Shown one piece after another: positions 17,800-27,515 of a DNA stretch of 64,000 nt. A model generated the notes under the pieces. The model did not search any database, was not told the origin of the DNA, and saw only the letters and a list, made by a program, of their open reading frames with translations. Source of the DNA: Streptomyces ambofaciens ATCC 23877 (lineage in GTDB: Bacteria > Actinomycetota > Actinomycetes > Streptomycetales > Streptomycetaceae); contig NZ_CP012382.1 of NCBI RefSeq assembly GCF_001267885.1, forward strand, positions 5,629,001-5,693,000, written 5' to 3'. The position numbers and the translations under genes are program-made. Numbering within the stretch: the first letter of the stretch is position 1; each line of letters begins with the position of its first letter.

Positions 17800-17833
17800 C
17801 GAGAAGGCGACCCCCTCGGGGGTCGCCTTCTCG
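17800..17833 (+). terminator. Terminator after ddlA
   Basis: Perfect 16-base arms (starting CGAGAAGGCGACC) separated by two bases, so in practice a 14-base stem with a six-base loop, 22 bases after the ddlA stop. Confidence 0.8.
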
Positions 17834-18018
17834 CAGTATGATCAGCGGGTTTCCCCAGCCGGCCGCCCGCTGTCCGCAGGTGGCAGTGTCTTGTCCGCGT
17901 TCCGCCACAACCGGCGACCGACGCGCCCGGGACGGGAACCGCCGCCGACTCGCTGTCGTCTGCTGAGGAGCAGCCGACGGCGGCGATCAGCGGTGCGGAG
18001 CGAGCGGGCGGAAGGGGG

Positions 18019-18252
18019 CTAGAGATGAACGACCGGACAGGTCAGAGTACGAGTGATGCCGTCCACTTGCTGGACCTTGGCGACCACCATGCGACCCAGG
18101 TCGTCGACGGTGTCGGACTGCGCGCGCACGATGACGTCGTAGGGTCCTGTCACGTCCTCGGCCTGGATCACCCCAGGGATCTTGCTGATCGTCTCGGCGA
18201 CGGTCGACGCCTTGCCGACCTCCGTCTGGATCAGGATGTACGCCTGTACCAC
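18019..18252 (-). CDS. Stand-alone AsnC/Lrp effector-binding (RAM) domain protein
   Basis: 77 residues from GTG (VQAYILIQTEVGKA), with GAGGTTCC just upstream. The whole protein is one alpha-beta RAM domain as found at the C-terminus of Lrp/AsnC regulators: AYILIQTE, IPGVIQAEDVTGPYDVIVRAQ and VDGITRTLTCPVVHL. There is no DNA-binding part. Such proteins assemble into rings and bind amino acids or modulate full-length Lrp proteins (family knowledge). It is on the opposite strand to its neighbours ddlA and thiL. Confidence 0.88.
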   Translation of the reverse strand: MVQAYILIQTEVGKASTVAETISKIPGVIQAEDVTGPYDVIVRAQSDTVDDLGRMVVAKVQQVDGITRTLTCPVVHL

Positions 18253-18479
18253 GGAACCTCCAGAGCGGCCACGAGGATCATGTGGGGAAAAGGAACGCCA
18301 CGGTATCGCGTCGCCGCTCTCCGCGGGGAGACCCGCGGGGTGGCGGCCTCGCGTGCCGTGGTGCCGCAAGGACACGAGTTGACGAGCACGCCGACCGCGG
18401 TGACGGTCATTTCGACCGTAACGAGGACAGAGATGACGCGCGACCGGGCACGGACAGGGACAGAAGGGGAGCCAAGGCG

Positions 18480-19448
18480 ATGAAGGGCACTGTTGGTGAG
18501 CTCGGGGAGTTCGGGCTCATCAGGGAGCTCACCTCCCGTCTCACCACCACCCCGGCGGTCCGGGTGGGCCCCGGCGACGACGCCGCGGTGGTGGCCGCGC
18601 CCGACCGCAGGGTGGTGGCCAGCACCGACATCCTCGTCGAGGGGCGGCACTTCCGCCGGGACTGGTCCACCGCGTACGACGTGGGCCGCAAGGCGGCGGC
18701 GCAGAACCTGGCCGACATCGCCGCCATGGGCGCCGTGCCGACCGCGCTGCTGCTCGGCCTGGTCGTGCCCGCCGAACTGCCGGTGACCTGGCCGACCGAG
18801 CTGATGGACGGACTGCGCGACGAGTGCCAGGTCGCGGGCGCCTCGGTGGTCGGCGGCGACGTGGTGCGCGGCGACACGATCACCGTCTCCATCACCGCGC
18901 TCGGCGACCTGCGCAACCAGGAGCCCGTCACCCGGGGCGGTGCCCAGCCCGGCGACCTCGTCGCGGTGACCGGCTGGCTCGGCTGGTCGGCGGCCGGTTT
19001 CGCCGTGCTGTCCCGCGGCTTCCGCTCGCCGCGCGCCTTCGTCGAGGCCCACCGGCGTCCCGAGCCGCCGTACCACGCGGGTCCGGCCGCCGCGGGGCTC
19101 GGCGCCACCGCGATGTGCGACGTGAGCGACGGACTCATCGCGGACCTCGGGCACATCGCGGAGGCCAGCAAGGTCAGGATCGACGTCCGCTCCGGCCAGA
19201 TCGACATCCCGTCCCAGATGAACGACATCGGCCAGGCCGTCGGCGTCGACCCGATGCAGTGGGTGCTCACCGGGGGAGAGGACCACGCGATCGTGGCCAC
19301 CTTCCCGCCGGACGTGAAACTGCCCGCCCGCTGGAAGGTCATCGGCGAGGTCCTCAACCCCTCCGCGCTGCCCCAGGTGACCGTCGACGGGGCGCCCTGG
19401 ACCAGCAAGGGCGGCTGGGACCACTTCGGGGACGAGGTCGAGGCGTGA
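18480..19448 (+). CDS. thiL: Thiamine-monophosphate kinase
   Basis: 322 residues from ATG, with GGGGAG 8 bases upstream. It phosphorylates thiamine monophosphate to the active diphosphate. Family motifs in order: [22 protein letters not shown], the metal-binding [15 protein letters not shown], and [10 protein letters not shown]. The C-terminal half has [14 protein letters not shown] and [10 protein letters not shown]. It overlaps thiD by 4 bases (GTGA). No TPP riboswitch was recognised upstream. Confidence 0.95.
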   Translation: MKGTVGELGEFGLIRELTSRLTTTPAVRVGPGDDAAVVAAPDRRVVASTDILVEGRHFRRDWSTAYDVGRKAAAQNLADIAAMGAVPTALLLGLVVPAELPVTWPTELMDGLRDECQVAGASVVGGDVVRGDTITVSITALGDLRNQEPVTRGGAQPGDLVAVTGWLGWSAAGFAVLSRGFRSPRAFVEAHRRPEPPYHAGPAAAGLGATAMCDVSDGLIADLGHIAEASKVRIDVRSGQIDIPSQMNDIGQAVGVDPMQWVLTGGEDHAIVATFPPDVKLPARWKVIGEVLNPSALPQVTVDGAPWTSKGGWDHFGDEVEA

Positions 19449-20248
19449 GGCCGCCCCTGGTCCTCACCGTGGCCGGCTCCGACTCGGGCGGCGGCGCCGG
19501 CATCCAGGCCGACCTCAAGACGATGCTCGCCCTCGGCACGCACGGCATGAGCGTGCTCACCGCGGTGACCGCGCAGAACTCCCTCGGTGTGCAGGGCGCC
19601 TGGGAGCTGCCCGTGGACGCCGTGCGGGCCCAGTACCGCAGTGTCGTGGACGACATCGGCGTCCAGGCGGTCAAGACCGGCATGCTCTCCTCCGCGGAAC
19701 TGGTCGAGACGGTCGCCGAATTGATCGGCGGCACGGACGCCCCGGCGGTCGTCGACCCGGTCGGCGTCTCCAAGCACGGGGACGCGCTGCTCGCCGCCTC
19801 CGCCCTGGACTCCGTACGCACCAAGCTGCTGCCGGTCGCCACCGTCGCCACGCCGAACCTCGACGAGGTCGCCCAACTCACCGGCGTGCACGTCGAGTCG
19901 GACACCGATCTGCGCCGGGCCGCGGCGGCCGTCCTGGAGTACGGTCCGCGCTGGGCGCTGATCAAGGGCGGTCACCTGCACGGGGACGCCGTGGACCTGC
20001 TCACCGACGGCTCGCAGGAGCACTGGCTGCGCGCCCCGCGCCTCGACAACCGGCACACGCACGGCACCGGCTGCACCCTCGCGTCGGCCGTCGCCTGCGG
20101 GCTGGCCAAGGGGCAGCCGGTACCGGAGGCGGTCAAGGCGGCCAAGGCGTACGTCACCGGGGCCATCGAGGCCGGTTTCGCGCTCGGCGGCGGCATCGGA
20201 CCGGTCGACCACGGGTGGGCACTCGGGCGGGACGCCTCCTCGGTGTGA
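19445..20248 (+). CDS. thiD: Hydroxymethylpyrimidine (phosphate) kinase
   Basis: 267 residues from GTG inside the thiL stop. It is a ribokinase-like enzyme phosphorylating HMP and HMP phosphate in thiamine synthesis. [18 protein letters not shown] is the substrate-binding start, [13 protein letters not shown] lies mid-protein, and the C-terminal ATP/anion-hole motif is [13 protein letters not shown]. Coupled translation with thiL puts two thiamine kinases in one operon. Confidence 0.96.
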   Translation: MRPPLVLTVAGSDSGGGAGIQADLKTMLALGTHGMSVLTAVTAQNSLGVQGAWELPVDAVRAQYRSVVDDIGVQAVKTGMLSSAELVETVAELIGGTDAPAVVDPVGVSKHGDALLAASALDSVRTKLLPVATVATPNLDEVAQLTGVHVESDTDLRRAAAAVLEYGPRWALIKGGHLHGDAVDLLTDGSQEHWLRAPRLDNRHTHGTGCTLASAVACGLAKGQPVPEAVKAAKAYVTGAIEAGFALGGGIGPVDHGWALGRDASSV

Positions 20249-20433
20249 CGCCCGGTGCGGCCTGCCTCGCGACCCGGCCGAGGGGGCCGCGCCGGTCGAC
20301 CGGAAGGCGGCCGCGGCTCAGCCGTCGCGGCGGGACCCCGGCCCGTCCGGGAACGGCAGAAAGCCGGCCCACACGAGGTGGACCGGCTTTGTGCAGCGGA
20401 CCAGGCAGTGGCCGCGCGCTCAGCTGTGACGCG

Positions 20434-20619
20434 TCAGCGCGAGACCTTCCCGGCCTTGATGCACGAGGTGCAAGCGTTCACGCGCTTCGGCGTCCCGCCG
20501 ACCACGGTACGCACGCGCTGGATGTTCGGGTTCCAGCGACGGGGCGTACGGCGGTGAGAGTGCGAGATGTTGTTGCCGAAGCCCGGCCCCTTGCCACAGA
20601 CGTCGCAGTTGGCAGCCAC
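20434..20619 (-). CDS. rpmB: 50S ribosomal protein L28, zinc-binding form
   Basis: 61 residues ([16 protein letters not shown]). It has two CxxC pairs (CDVC and CTSC), so this is the zinc-containing C+ version. Streptomyces also carry C- paralogues under Zur control, which this gene would not need to be. It is divergent from the DAK-domain gene, with a 267-base spacer that includes an 18-base palindrome (GCCCGATC arms) at 20729-20746. Confidence 0.96.
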   Translation of the reverse strand: MAANCDVCGKGPGFGNNISHSHRRTPRRWNPNIQRVRTVVGGTPKRVNACTSCIKAGKVSR

Positions 20620-20886
20620 GGGTCACTCCAAAGACTTCAGATGCACTTACGGTTGATCCCGGCATGCCGGGAACGAGAACTCGGAGTCGCGAACGATCCG
20701 GGATCTGAGTGGCGGTGCCAGGGGGATGGCCCGATCGGGATCGGGCAACCGGAGCAGCATACAACGGCTGCTCCCGTACAACGAAACTACCACGGCAGCT
20801 CAGGGGGCCACCCCCGGCCCTCTTCCGGCCGGACCCCCGCGAAGGTCTACGCTGCCTGCCACGTCCAGCAGCTCAGGGAGGCGCAG

Positions 20887-22605
20887 GTGGCGCAGGTGCC
20901 GCAGAGGTTCTTCGACGCTCTGGCGGTACGCACCTGGTGCGGTCTCTCGCTTCAGGCGCTGGGGCGGGCGCGCGAGGAGATCGACGCGATCAACGTCTAC
21001 CCGGTCGCGGACGGGGACACCGGCACCAACCTGTACCTGACCGTGGAGTCGGCCGTCGCCGCGGTGGAGGCGGTCTTCGCCGCGCACGCGGTGGACGCCG
21101 GGGAGCCGGAGACGGGCGGCGGCCCCTCGTTGCCCGAGGCCGTGGGCGCCATGGCGCACGGCGCGCTCATCGGCGCCCGGGGCAACTCCGGGACGATCCT
21201 CGCGCAGCTGCTGCGCGGCATGGCCCAGGTGCTCACCGCCCGGGGTGAAGCCGCCCACACCGACGGCCAGGGCCTGCGGCTGGCCCTGCGGCACGCGGCC
21301 GAATCCGCCCGGCAGGCCGTGGCCCACCCGGTCGAGGGCACCGTCCTGACCGTCGCCTCGGCCGCCGCCGACGCCGCCGAAGGAGCGGAGGGCGACTGCG
21401 CGGAGGTGGCCCGCGCCGCCTACGAGGGCGCCGGCCGGGCCCTCGCCGAGACTCCGGGCCGGCTGCCCGTCCTCCGGCGCGCCGGAGTCGTCGACGCCGG
21501 CGGACGCGGCCTCGTGACACTCCTCGCGGCCCTGGTGGAGACCTTCACGGGCCGGGCGCCCGGGCCCGCGGCGACCGGCGCACCGCTCGCGCGCGCGAGG
21601 CACGGCGTCCAGGACCCCGCGGGCGGGCACACCGGAGAAGACCTCGCGGACGAGTGCGCCGCGGAGGAGGACGACGGGGACGGGCCCGCCTTCGAGGTGA
21701 TCTACCTCCTGGAAGCGCAGGACGCGGCCGTGGCACGGCTGCGGCAGCGGCTGGACGCCCTCGGGGACTCACTCGTGGTCGTCGGCGGCGACGGCCTGTG
21801 GAACGTCCACGTGCACGTCGACGACGCGGGCGCCGCCGTGGAGGCGGGCGTCGAGGCCGGGCGGCCGTACCGCATCAGGATCACCCACTTCGGGCACGGG
21901 GACGTGCACACCGCCGGGAGCGGGCGCCCGCCCCGCGAGCGCGCCCAGCGCGCGGTGGTGGCCGTCGTGCCGGGGGAGGGGCTCGCCGGGCTGTACGCCG
22001 AGGCCGGCGCGACCACCGTGCTCGCGCGTCCGGGGGAGCCGCCCGCGAGCGGGGAGCTGGTCCAGGCCGTGCGGCGGGCGCACGCCCGCGAGGTCGTGCT
22101 GCTGCCCAACGACGTCGAACTGCGTCACACCGCCGCCGCGGCCGCCGAACAGGCCCGCACCGAAGGCGTCCGGGTGGCCCTGATCCCGACCCGCTCCGCC
22201 GTCCAGGGCATCGCCGCGCTCGCCGTGCACGAGCCCGGGCGGCGCTTCGACGAGGACGTGGTGGCGATGACCTCGGCGGCCGGCGCCACGCGCTACGCCG
22301 AGGTCGCCGTCGCCGAACGGCAGTCCTGGACCACGGCGGGCATCTGCCAGGCCGGTGACGTGCTCGGCCTCGTCGACGGTGACGTGGCCGTGATCGGGGC
22401 CGACGTGACGGCGGTCGCCGCGACCGTCCTGGACCGCATGCTCGCGGCCGGCGGCGAGCTGGTCACCCTCGTCCTCGGCGACGAGGCCCCCGAGACCGTC
22501 GCCGCCCACCTGGAGGCCCGCGTCCGCGAGGCGTACCTCGCCGTCGACACGGTGGTCTACCGGGGCGGCCGGCAGGGCGCGCCGCTGCTCATCGGCGTGG
22601 AGTAG
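20887..22605 (+). CDS. DAK2-domain protein, FakA-like fatty acid kinase
   Basis: 572 residues from GTG, with AGGGAGG just upstream. The N-terminal DhaL/DAK2 nucleotide-binding domain (1-200) shows INVYPVADGDTGTNLYLT and HGALIGARGNSGTILAQLLRG; the Asp residues of ADGDTGTN hold the two magnesium ions. A middle domain with GLWNVHVHVDD follows, then a C-terminal DegV-like half (VVLLPNDVELRHTA). This is the YloV/FakA layout. FakA phosphorylates fatty acids bound to a FakB (DegV) partner in firmicutes; whether that holds here is inference. It lies 45 bases before recG. Confidence 0.88.
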   Translation: MAQVPQRFFDALAVRTWCGLSLQALGRAREEIDAINVYPVADGDTGTNLYLTVESAVAAVEAVFAAHAVDAGEPETGGGPSLPEAVGAMAHGALIGARGNSGTILAQLLRGMAQVLTARGEAAHTDGQGLRLALRHAAESARQAVAHPVEGTVLTVASAAADAAEGAEGDCAEVARAAYEGAGRALAETPGRLPVLRRAGVVDAGGRGLVTLLAALVETFTGRAPGPAATGAPLARARHGVQDPAGGHTGEDLADECAAEEDDGDGPAFEVIYLLEAQDAAVARLRQRLDALGDSLVVVGGDGLWNVHVHVDDAGAAVEAGVEAGRPYRIRITHFGHGDVHTAGSGRPPRERAQRAVVAVVPGEGLAGLYAEAGATTVLARPGEPPASGELVQAVRRAHAREVVLLPNDVELRHTAAAAAEQARTEGVRVALIPTRSAVQGIAALAVHEPGRRFDEDVVAMTSAAGATRYAEVAVAERQSWTTAGICQAGDVLGLVDGDVAVIGADVTAVAATVLDRMLAAGGELVTLVLGDEAPETVAAHLEARVREAYLAVDTVVYRGGRQGAPLLIGVE

Positions 22606-22650
22606 CACGGCCGTCCCCGGCGTTCGCGGGGAGGTGCGAGGCCGTTGTCA

Positions 22651-24882
22651 GTGGCGTGGTGTGCAATGGATCTCGTGCCCGCACTGCGAGAACCCCTGAA
22701 GAAGGTGCTCGGCCCCGCCACCGCCAAGGTGATGGCCGAGCATCTCGGCCTGCACACCGTCGGTGACCTCCTGCACCACTACCCCCGCAGATACGAGGAG
22801 CGCGGCCAGCTCACCCACCTCGCCGACCTGCCCATGGACGAGCACGTCACGGTGGTGGCCCAGGTCGCCGACGCCCGCCTGCACACCTTCGCCTCGTCGA
22901 AGGCCCCGCGGGGCAAGGGGCAGCGCCTGGAGGTGACCATCACGGACGGCCACGGCCGCCTCCAGCTGGTCTTCTTCGGCAACGGCGTGCACAAGCCGCA
23001 CAAGGAGCTCCTGCCGGGCACCCGGGCGATGTTCGCGGGCAAGGTCTCCGTCTTCAACCGCCGGCTCCAACTGGCCCATCCGGCGTACGAGTTGCTGCGC
23101 GGTGGTGAGGACGACGACCCGGCCGAGAGCGTCGAGTCATGGGCGGGTGCGCTCATCCCCCTCTACCCGGCCACCGCCAAGCTGGAGTCCTGGAAGATCG
23201 GCAAGGCGATCCAGACGGTGCTGCCCAGCGCGCAGGAGGCTCTCGACCCCCTCCCCGACTCGCTGCGCGAGGGCCGCGCCCTGGTCTCCCTCCCCGAGGC
23301 CCTCCTGAAGATCCACCGCCCGCACACCAAGGCCGACGTCGAGGACGCCCGCGCCCGCCTGAAATGGGACGAGGCCTTCGTCCTCCAGGTCGCCCTCGCC
23401 CGCCGCCGCCACGCCGAGACCCAACTCCCCGCCGTCCCCCGCAGACCCGGCCCGGACGGCCTGCTCACGGCCTTCGACGACCGCCTCCCCTTCACCCTGA
23501 CCGACGGCCAGCAGAAGGTCTCCCGGGAGATCTTCGACGACCTGGCCACCGACCACCCGATGCACCGGCTGCTCCAGGGAGAGGTCGGCTCCGGGAAGAC
23601 GATGGTGGCCCTGCGCGCCATGCTCGCCGTCGTCGACGCGGGCGGGCAGGCGGTGATGCTGGCGCCCACCGAGGTGCTCGCCCAGCAGCACCACCGGTCG
23701 ATCGTCGAGATGATGGGCGAGCTGGCCGAGGGAGGCATGCTCGGCGGCGCGGAACACGCCACCAAGGTGGTGCTGCTCACCGGCTCGATGGGTGCCGCCG
23801 CCCGCCGCCACGCCCTGCTCGACCTGGCCACCGGCGAGGCCGGCATCGTCATCGGCACCCACGCGCTGATCGAGGACAAGGTGCAGTTCCACGACCTGGG
23901 GCTGGTCGTCGTCGACGAGCAGCACCGCTTCGGCGTCGAGCAGCGCGACGCCCTGCGCGGCAAGGGCAAGCAGCCGCCGCACCTGCTCGTCATGACCGCC
24001 ACGCCGATCCCGCGCACCGTCGCGATGACGGTCTTCGGCGACCTGGAGACCTCCGTCCTGGACCAGCTCCCGGCCGGACGCTCGCCGATCGCCAGCCACG
24101 TCGTCCCGGCCGCCGACAAACCGCACTTCCTGGCCCGCGCCTGGGAGCGGGTCCGTGAGGAGGTGTCCAACGGGCACCAGGCGTACGTCGTCTGCCCGCG
24201 CATCGGCGACGAGGGCGACGCCCCGAAGAAGGGGTCCGAGCAGCCTGCCGAGGGCGACGCGGAGAAGCGGCCCCCGCTGGCCGTCCTCGACGTCGCCGAG
24301 CACCTGGCGAAGGGACCGCTCCAGGGTCTCGGCGTCGAGGTCCTGCACGGCCGCATGCAGCCCGACGACAAGGACGCGGTCATGCGCCGCTTCACCGCCG
24401 GGGAGACCGACGTCCTGGTCGCCACGACCGTGATCGAGGTCGGCGTCAACGTCCCCAACGCCACCGCGATGGTGATCATGGACGCCGACCGCTTCGGCGT
24501 CTCCCAGCTCCACCAGTTGCGCGGCCGGGTCGGCCGGGGCTCGGCCCCCGGACTGTGTCTGCTGGTCACCGAGATGCCCGAGGCGAGCGCGGCCCGACAG
24601 CGCCTGGCCGCCGTGGCCGGCACCCTCGACGGCTTCGAGCTCTCCCGCATCGACCTCGAACAGCGCCGCGAGGGCGACGTCCTCGGCCAGGCCCAGTCCG
24701 GCGCCCGCACCTCGCTGCGGGTCCTCGCCGTCATCGAGGACGAGGAGATCATCGCCGCGGCGAGGGAGGAAGCGGCAGCGGTGGTGGCCGCCGACCCGGA
24801 GCTGACCGGCCTGCCCGCCCTCCGGACGGCCCTGGACGCCCTGCTGGACGAGGAGAGGGAGCAGTACCTGGAGAAGGGCTGA
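22651..24882 (+). CDS. recG: ATP-dependent DNA helicase RecG
   Basis: 743 residues if the GTG at 22651 is used (GAGG 9 bases upstream). TTG at 22645 and ATG at 22666 are alternatives. RecG rewinds and reverses stalled replication forks and branch-migrates junctions. The wedge/OB domain holds LHTVGDLLHHYPRRYEER. Helicase motifs follow: Walker A GEVGSGKT near 310, DEQH box VVDEQHRFGVEQR near 423, motif III VMTATPIPRT, motif V ATTVIEVGVNVPNA and motif VI QLRGRVGRG. A Lys/Glu-rich insertion (about 525-545, EGDAPKKGSEQPAEGD) lies between the helicase lobes. Confidence 0.95.
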   Translation: MAWCAMDLVPALREPLKKVLGPATAKVMAEHLGLHTVGDLLHHYPRRYEERGQLTHLADLPMDEHVTVVAQVADARLHTFASSKAPRGKGQRLEVTITDGHGRLQLVFFGNGVHKPHKELLPGTRAMFAGKVSVFNRRLQLAHPAYELLRGGEDDDPAESVESWAGALIPLYPATAKLESWKIGKAIQTVLPSAQEALDPLPDSLREGRALVSLPEALLKIHRPHTKADVEDARARLKWDEAFVLQVALARRRHAETQLPAVPRRPGPDGLLTAFDDRLPFTLTDGQQKVSREIFDDLATDHPMHRLLQGEVGSGKTMVALRAMLAVVDAGGQAVMLAPTEVLAQQHHRSIVEMMGELAEGGMLGGAEHATKVVLLTGSMGAAARRHALLDLATGEAGIVIGTHALIEDKVQFHDLGLVVVDEQHRFGVEQRDALRGKGKQPPHLLVMTATPIPRTVAMTVFGDLETSVLDQLPAGRSPIASHVVPAADKPHFLARAWERVREEVSNGHQAYVVCPRIGDEGDAPKKGSEQPAEGDAEKRPPLAVLDVAEHLAKGPLQGLGVEVLHGRMQPDDKDAVMRRFTAGETDVLVATTVIEVGVNVPNATAMVIMDADRFGVSQLHQLRGRVGRGSAPGLCLLVTEMPEASAARQRLAAVAGTLDGFELSRIDLEQRREGDVLGQAQSGARTSLRVLAVIEDEEIIAAAREEAAAVVAADPELTGLPALRTALDALLDEEREQYLEKG

Positions 24883-25014
24883 TGGCTCCCGCCCCCGGGG
24901 ACGCGGGCACCGCACGACCGGCCGGGACGGGCCCGTGCTCGTCGGACAGCACGAGCCACCCGCCCCCGCGCCTGCCAGACTGAACGGAACACACCCCACG
25001 ACCAAGGACCCAAG

Positions 25015-25602
25015 ATGACCCGCGTGATCGCCGGCACGGCCGGCGGACGTCGCCTGGCCGTCCCGCCGGGGACCGGCACCCGGCCCACCTCCGACCGCGC
25101 GCGCGAGGGCCTCTTCTCCACCTGGCAGTCCCTGCTCGGCGGCCCGCTGGACGGCGAGCGGGTCATCGACCTGTACGCCGGTTCCGGCGCCGTCGGCCTG
25201 GAGGCGCTGTCCCGGGGCGCGGGGCACGTCCTGCTCGTCGAGGCCGACGCCCGCGCCGCCCGCACCGTCCGGGAGAACGTGAAGGCGATCGGCCTGCCCG
25301 GCGCCGAGGTACGGGCGGGCCGAGCGGAGCAGATCATCCGCACCCCGGCCCCCGCCGAGCCCTACGACATCGTCTTCCTGGACCCGCCGTACGCCGTCTC
25401 CGACGACGATCTTCGGGAGATCCTCCTCACACTCCGTACGGAGGGGTGGCTCACCGGGGATGCGCTCGTCACCGTGGAGCGCAGCACCAGGGGCGGCGAT
25501 TTCCGGTGGCCGGACGGCTTCGAAGCGATCCGGGCCCGTCGCTACGGCGAGGGAACGTTTTGGTACGGTCGCGCCGCCTCTACGTGCGAAGACGCACGAT
25601 GA
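25015..25602 (+). CDS. rsmD: 16S rRNA (guanine-N2)-methyltransferase RsmD
   Basis: 195 residues from ATG. It methylates G966 of 16S rRNA with S-adenosylmethionine. Features: N-terminal [17 protein letters not shown] and [13 protein letters not shown]; cofactor site [20 protein letters not shown]; catalytic motif [11 protein letters not shown]. It overlaps by 4 bases an in-frame upstream ATG (25599) of coaD, so the pair is probably coupled. The pairing rsmD-coaD is widespread in bacteria. Confidence 0.95.
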   Translation: MTRVIAGTAGGRRLAVPPGTGTRPTSDRAREGLFSTWQSLLGGPLDGERVIDLYAGSGAVGLEALSRGAGHVLLVEADARAARTVRENVKAIGLPGAEVRAGRAEQIIRTPAPAEPYDIVFLDPPYAVSDDDLREILLTLRTEGWLTGDALVTVERSTRGGDFRWPDGFEAIRARRYGEGTFWYGRAASTCEDAR

Positions 25603-25628
25603 CCGGACCGGAGAGCGAGGGAACTCAA

Positions 25629-26108
25629 GTGCGCCGCGCCGTCTGTCCCGGGTCGTTCGACCCGATCACCAACGGACATCTCGACATCATCGCCCGTGCC
25701 TCCAGCCTCTACGACGAGGTCTACGTCGCGGTGATGATCAACCAGGCCAAGAAGGGCCTGTTCGAGATCGAGGAGCGGATCGACCTCATCCGCCAGGTCA
25801 CCGCCGAGTACGGGAACGTGCGCGTGGAGTCCTTCCACGGCCTCCTCGTCGACTTCTGCAAGCAGCGCGAGATCCCGGCCATCGTCAAGGGCCTGCGCGC
25901 GGTCAGCGACTTCGACTACGAGCTGCAGATGGCCCAGATGAACAACGGCCTCTCGGGTGTGGAGACGCTGTTCATCCCCACCAACCCCACCTACAGCTTC
26001 CTGTCGTCCTCCTTGGTCAAGGAGGTCGCCACCTGGGGCGGCGACGTCTCCCACCTGGTCCCGCCGCTGGTCCTCGACGTCCTCGCCGAGCGCCTCAGGA
26101 AGGACTGA
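25629..26108 (+). CDS. coaD: Phosphopantetheine adenylyltransferase
   Basis: 159 residues from GTG ([19 protein letters not shown]), the usual length, with GAGGG 8 bases upstream. An in-frame ATG at 25599, overlapping the rsmD stop, would add 10 residues. It makes dephospho-CoA from phosphopantetheine and ATP. The nucleotidyltransferase HIGH-type motif is TNGHLD at 14-19. The second motif is [17 protein letters not shown]. Other family sites are [12 protein letters not shown] and MAQMNN. Confidence 0.95.
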   Translation: MRRAVCPGSFDPITNGHLDIIARASSLYDEVYVAVMINQAKKGLFEIEERIDLIRQVTAEYGNVRVESFHGLLVDFCKQREIPAIVKGLRAVSDFDYELQMAQMNNGLSGVETLFIPTNPTYSFLSSSLVKEVATWGGDVSHLVPPLVLDVLAERLRKD

Positions 26109-26172
26109 GAGCACCCCGCGCACGTCCCGGGCGCACCTCTCGCGCCCCCCGGAGACTGACAACCCGTCACCC

Positions 26173-26189
26173 GGTGTCCCCCGGACACC
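26173..26189 (+). terminator. Short hairpin after coaD
   Basis: GGTGTCC, three bases, GGACACC, followed by CCAGGG. It lies in the 142-base gap between coaD and the coiled-coil gene and may attenuate transcription. Weak on its own. Confidence 0.35.
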
Positions 26190-26250
26190 CCAGGGTCGTA
26201 CAGTCGTCCCGTCCGTCTCCAACACAGCTGTAGAGAGTGGCGAGCACACG

Positions 26251-27372
26251 GTGGACGTGCAGAAGAAGCTCGACGAGATCACCGCGATGGTCTCCGGCGC
26301 CCGCGCCATGCCCATGTCGGCCTCGTGCGTGGTCAACCGCGCCGAACTGCTCGCCCTGCTGGAGGACCTGCGCGCCGAGCTGCCCGGCTCCCTCGCCCAG
26401 GCCCAGGAGCTGATCGGCGACCGGGAGCAGATGGTCGCCCAGGCCCGCCAGGAGGCCGACCGGATCATCGAGAGCGCGCACGCCGAACGCGGTTCGCTGA
26501 TCTCCGACACCGAGGTCGCCCGCCGCTCGCAGGCCGAGGCCGACCGGATCCTCGCCGAGGCCCGCCAGGAGGCCGAGGAGGTCCGCGCCGAGGCCGACGA
26601 CTACGTCGACTCCAAGCTCGCCAACTTCGAGGTCGTCCTCACCAAGACCCTCGGCTCCGTCGGCCGGGGCCGCGAGAAGCTGCTCGGCACCGGGCCCGGC
26701 CTCGACGAGAACGGCTACGCGGACGAGGACGCCCCCGAGCGCAGCCACGACCCCGAGACCCTGCGCCGCGACGCCGACGCCTACGTGGACACCAAGCTCG
26801 GCGCCTTCGAGGCGGTCCTGGCCAAGACCCTGGACGCCGTCGGCCGCGGCCGACAGAAGCTGCACGGCCGGATCGCCAGCGACGACCTCGGCGCCCTCGC
26901 CGACGACGCCACCACCGTCCAGCACTCCAGCGACGCCGACTACCTCGCCGGCCTCGCGGCCCTCTCGGACGCCCCGGCCGAGCAGCCCCGGCAGCGCGAG
27001 TACGGCGAGCAGCAGCCGGCGGCGGCCCAGCCGCCGGCCCAGGCCGTGCCGGAGATGCCGTCGCAGCAGCCCGCGTACGGCTACGCGCAGCAGCAGCAGC
27101 CCGACCCGTACGCGGACTACCAGCAGACCTACGGCGGTCAGCAGGACCCGTATGGCTACCAGCAGCAGACCGACGCCTACGCCTACCAGGGCTACGACGC
27201 CCACCAGCAGTCGTACGACGGACAGCAGGGCTACGCCCAGCCCCAGCAGCCGCAGCAGCCCCCGCAGCCTCCCCAGGCTCAGCCGCAGGCCCTCGACGAG
27301 ACCAGCCTCTTCGACACCAGCATGATCAGCGCCGAGCAGCTGCGGGCCTACGAGCAAGGACGCGGCCTCTAG
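26251..27372 (+). CDS. DivIVA/SepIVA-like coiled-coil growth protein
   Basis: 373 residues from GTG (VDVQKKLDEITAMVSGARAMP). A DivIVA-like N-terminus is followed by a long coiled coil (about 40-120) with EADRIIESAHAERG and EARQEAEEVRAEADDYVD. A segment of about 33 residues is then duplicated (116-148 and 176-208; YVDSKLANFEVVLTKTLGSVGRGREKL against YVDTKLGAFEAVL... in the second copy). The last 150 residues are Gln/Tyr/Pro-rich and disordered (QQPAYGYAQQ). The order coaD, this gene, DUF177, (rpmF), rnc, fpg matches the neighbourhood of SepIVA in mycobacteria, an essential DivIVA-domain septation factor. A role in polar growth or division is inferred. Automated annotation sometimes calls such proteins ATP synthase subunit B; that is not supported. 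Confidence 0.82.
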   Translation: MDVQKKLDEITAMVSGARAMPMSASCVVNRAELLALLEDLRAELPGSLAQAQELIGDREQMVAQARQEADRIIESAHAERGSLISDTEVARRSQAEADRILAEARQEAEEVRAEADDYVDSKLANFEVVLTKTLGSVGRGREKLLGTGPGLDENGYADEDAPERSHDPETLRRDADAYVDTKLGAFEAVLAKTLDAVGRGRQKLHGRIASDDLGALADDATTVQHSSDADYLAGLAALSDAPAEQPRQREYGEQQPAAAQPPAQAVPEMPSQQPAYGYAQQQQPDPYADYQQTYGGQQDPYGYQQQTDAYAYQGYDAHQQSYDGQQGYAQPQQPQQPPQPPQAQPQALDETSLFDTSMISAEQLRAYEQGRGL

Positions 27373-27515
27373 GGCCGTCGCCCGTGAGGGTCCGGATTGG
27401 GCCGTCAGCGAATGGTCCAGTATCCTGGCTCTTCGGTCGCGCGTACGTCCGCGATCGACGCTGCCCGGGAACACCTCAGGGCGGAAACCCCAAGCCAGGA
27501 AGACCGAAAGCAGGA

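Noticed and set aside
17792..18022. 76-codon plus-strand frame after ddlA
   Set aside because: It starts inside the ddlA terminator hairpin and is Arg/Pro/Ser-rich without a ribosome binding site; not a gene as it stands.
18253..18479. Possible thiamine (TPP) riboswitch before thiL
   Set aside because: No CTGAGA-type core or matching helices could be found in the spacer.
20620..20886. Zur box for rpmB
   Set aside because: The L28 here has both CxxC pairs, so it is the zinc form not expected to be Zur-repressed. The palindrome at 20729-20746 does not look like a Zur site.
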